A DNA stretch of 64,000 nt from Gonatopus flavifemur (Eukaryota > Arthropoda > Insecta > Hymenoptera > Dryinidae), in contig JAFFJZ010000004.1 of NCBI GenBank assembly GCA_018340375.1, positions 23,906,001 through 23,970,000 of the forward strand, read 5' to 3'. Position 1 is the first letter of the stretch; every line of letters begins with the position of its first letter. The position numbers and the translations under genes were made by a program. Below are positions 61,883 to 64,000 of the stretch, piece after piece. The notes beneath the pieces are model-generated. The model was not told where the DNA came from, made no database searches, and saw only the letters and a list, made by a program, of their open reading frames with translations.

Positions 61883-63483
61883 AACTGGAAACACTTTTTT
61901 TGGCATTCATTTGAAATTCAACAAAATTTATGAAGTTTCATCAATGTTTGATATAATTTTGTCCAAATGGAGAATGAAATTCAATACAGTTTCAACGAAA
62001 CTTTCGACCAGAGGAAAGAAGAAATACTTTTGAACATGTACTTTTGTGAGCCACCATCAAAGAGTCAGAATATTCAATTACCTACACGGAGAGAAGTATA
62101 TAGGATTGATTGCCATTCGCCCTAGTTTTCTTCGCGACTTTAGAATAAAAATTGAGTCACGACTCGCGATTTGGTGATCATTCCGATGTTAACCTGTTGT
62201 TTCCATAGTAACGTGAACAGTTTACTGCACCCACTCCGGTTTTGGGTGGTACTTATTACAATTTTGAAATATCTGTCACCGAATTACTATTCTTCATAGT
62301 CACCGTTACTGTATATTTTTTCCCGTGTATACACATCGAATCAATATATATATATATATATATATATATTTGATATATCAAATCAAATGTAGTACAGATG
62401 AAAAAAAAATAATAAGATGTCATGTAATGTATCTTCACATTACTGATCAAATTTTGTCAAATTTGCATAGTTGTCCACTTAGAGAATGGACAAATACTAG
62501 GATAGTTTTCTTATTGGCATTCAAGCTTGATTAAATATAATATATTCCGGAATATTGGATTTCGACACAGCCACTTTAGTCTAAATAGCACAAGAGTTCT
62601 AAAAGAGTTCAGAACTAATGGAATGGATTCATAAAGAACTCTTGCAGGACGTTTGTACTATCTGGGAAGACGTTGAGTGGATACCCGTATTTGAGCTGAC
62701 GAACATTCAGGCGTATAATCTTTCAAGTTTCTGAAATGCCAATAAAGTCCAAGTCCATGTCATGTGGCTATATCCAGGCTTACGGCGAGCCAAGTGTCGA
62801 TTAAAGCTTGGTTGACGGAAAATAAATCGAATGCAGCAAAATATGCTTAATTCTAGCATTGATCTCTGAGGTGCTATTGAGGGTTGGTTAGCTGTGACGG
62901 GCCAAGCATCAGTCGAGACTTGGTTGACGAAAATTCAATCAAATACGGCAAAATATGCTCGGTCCTAACATTGGTATCCAAGGCTCTATCAACGCTTAGT
63001 CAGCTACGGTGGGCCAAGCATTGGCCAAGGCTAGGCTAACGAGACTTGGCATACCAAGCTTGACGCCGGTCATGGTCCAATTGTCAGTTTGGGTATGACT
63101 TGCCTGGGTAGGTGTTTCGTTAGTCTGCGATCAAAATTTCTCGTATTCAAAAATTCCCTTTGAGCCTCAATTTGTGAGATATAAGCATTTTTATAGATAT
63201 TTTTAAATCCAAATCACTCAGAAGCACTGTATGCTACATACTTGAGTCTGATACCGTTCGCTAAGTTACACTGGGAAAAGTGAACTGTAACCATTACCAT
63301 GCAAAAATGGTAGTTGAATGACAAAATCTCCAAGTTGATGATGACGACTACGTTATTTGGTATTCATCTTCATGTAAATGGTAACCATTCCCATGTGCAT
63401 GAATATGGCTAAGATTCTTCATAGTATCCGGAACCAAATTCGCAAAGCTGTCCTCCGATTACTATTTGTACATGGTAATCATT
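61883..63483. other. AT-rich DNA with small inverted repeats
   Basis: It includes a palindrome near 62583-62668 (TAGCACAAGAGTTC and its partner), and CCAAGCATTGGCCAAGGCT-type words at 62780-63080. No gene. Confidence 0.5.
62346..62371. repeat. TA microsatellite
   Basis: An uninterrupted run of about 13 TA units. Confidence 0.95.
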
Positions 63484-63738
63484 GCATATATTTTTCTTGA
63501 ATACTACGAACTTCACATAACGAACTACACAACGCAGGATAACTCTTCGATGTTTCAAGAACATAAAAGTAAAAGTTATAAATGGCTTGTATTCCTGCTT
63601 AAATAGAAAATTGTTTTTGCCAAGAAGGTGACTTGCGCCCCTGAACATAAAAATTTGTCAACACAAGCAGTCTTAACCTCGAACACTGGAAAGTCAGTAC
63701 GTTTGAATAAGATATTATGATCATTTTTGGCAACTCTT
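63484..63738. repeat. second copy of the 59504-59768 repeat
   Basis: Nearly identical to 59504-59768 apart from a few substitutions and a 3-bp loss (ACAAGCAGTC against ACAAGCAGCAGTC). It is not flanked by the pogo ends. Confidence 0.9.
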
Positions 63739-64000
63739 CAAATCAACATACGATGAAGAATTACTCAGTGTAGAGTGTACTCTCAGTGTAGAGAACGGTG
63801 GATCTCTGGAGAAAAATGGAAGTATCCTACCATATTTCAATCCAAAATTATAGCGTTTTAAAATTTTTAGGCTTCATGCCAATCAGAATCCAGGAACTTT
63901 AAATCATTATAGCTCCCAAATAAAGAATACCTGGATAGTTCACTTTTTTTTCAACGGATCCATCGCTTTCCACAACGAAAAAAATGTTTTGTTGAAATGT
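63739..64000. other. unassigned window edge
   Basis: Contains two TCAGTGTAGAG words. No exon recognised. Confidence 0.4.

Overview
The window looks like part of an insect chromosome. It is AT-rich, has long introns with GT-AG splice sites, and is packed with Tc1/mariner, pogo, Transib-like and miniature DNA transposons. The species cannot be fixed from sequence alone; a holometabolous insect, perhaps a hymenopteran, is my guess. I see no prokaryotic or viral genes.

There is one host gene. It lies on the minus strand from about 58.76 kb down to 21.9 kb and encodes a Rho-family guanine nucleotide exchange factor with SH3, DH and PH domains in the order of the ARHGEF4 (Asef)/SPATA13/ARHGEF9 (collybistin) group. 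I resolved nine exons by hand. All internal splice sites are GT-AG, all phases agree, and the joined exons total 2154 nt: 717 codons plus a stop. Four exons (35467-35567, 52705-52916, 58576-58761 and the stop-bearing 21906-22051) are too short or lack a start codon, so simple ORF finding misses them. The 5' start of the gene is not in view.

Nearly everything else is transposon strata. From 0 to 9.3 kb there is a mariner broken by a 184-bp minisatellite, a foldback repeat, and a Transib/RAG1-like transposase relic split by a 3.48-kb element. From 9.3 to 21.9 kb, downstream of the gene, there is AT-rich DNA with palindromic elements. From 21.9 to 58.8 kb the introns hold nested mariners (23.7-27.5, 48.4-51.6, 54.0-55.3 and 57.1-58.4 kb), a pogo relic (39.7-40.85 kb) and many miniature elements. 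From 59.4 to 61.6 kb a pogo-like relic is split by an element with an 8-bp target duplication.

Three patterns stand out. First, many miniature elements with unrelated interiors share only short ends (CCC...GGG, or CAC[T/G]G...C[A/C]GTG) and duplicate exactly 2 bp; several of these duplications are confirmed because removing the element restores a reading frame or matches an uninterrupted paralogue. Second, several CCC...GGG elements carry a Pol III-type module (tRNA-like A and B boxes, or a 5S rRNA-like stretch) in the interior. Third, two relics of one C2C/H4H transposase are present, one in an element with CACATAGGGC-type ends and a 5-bp CGACG duplication, matching the Transib superfamily related to RAG1.
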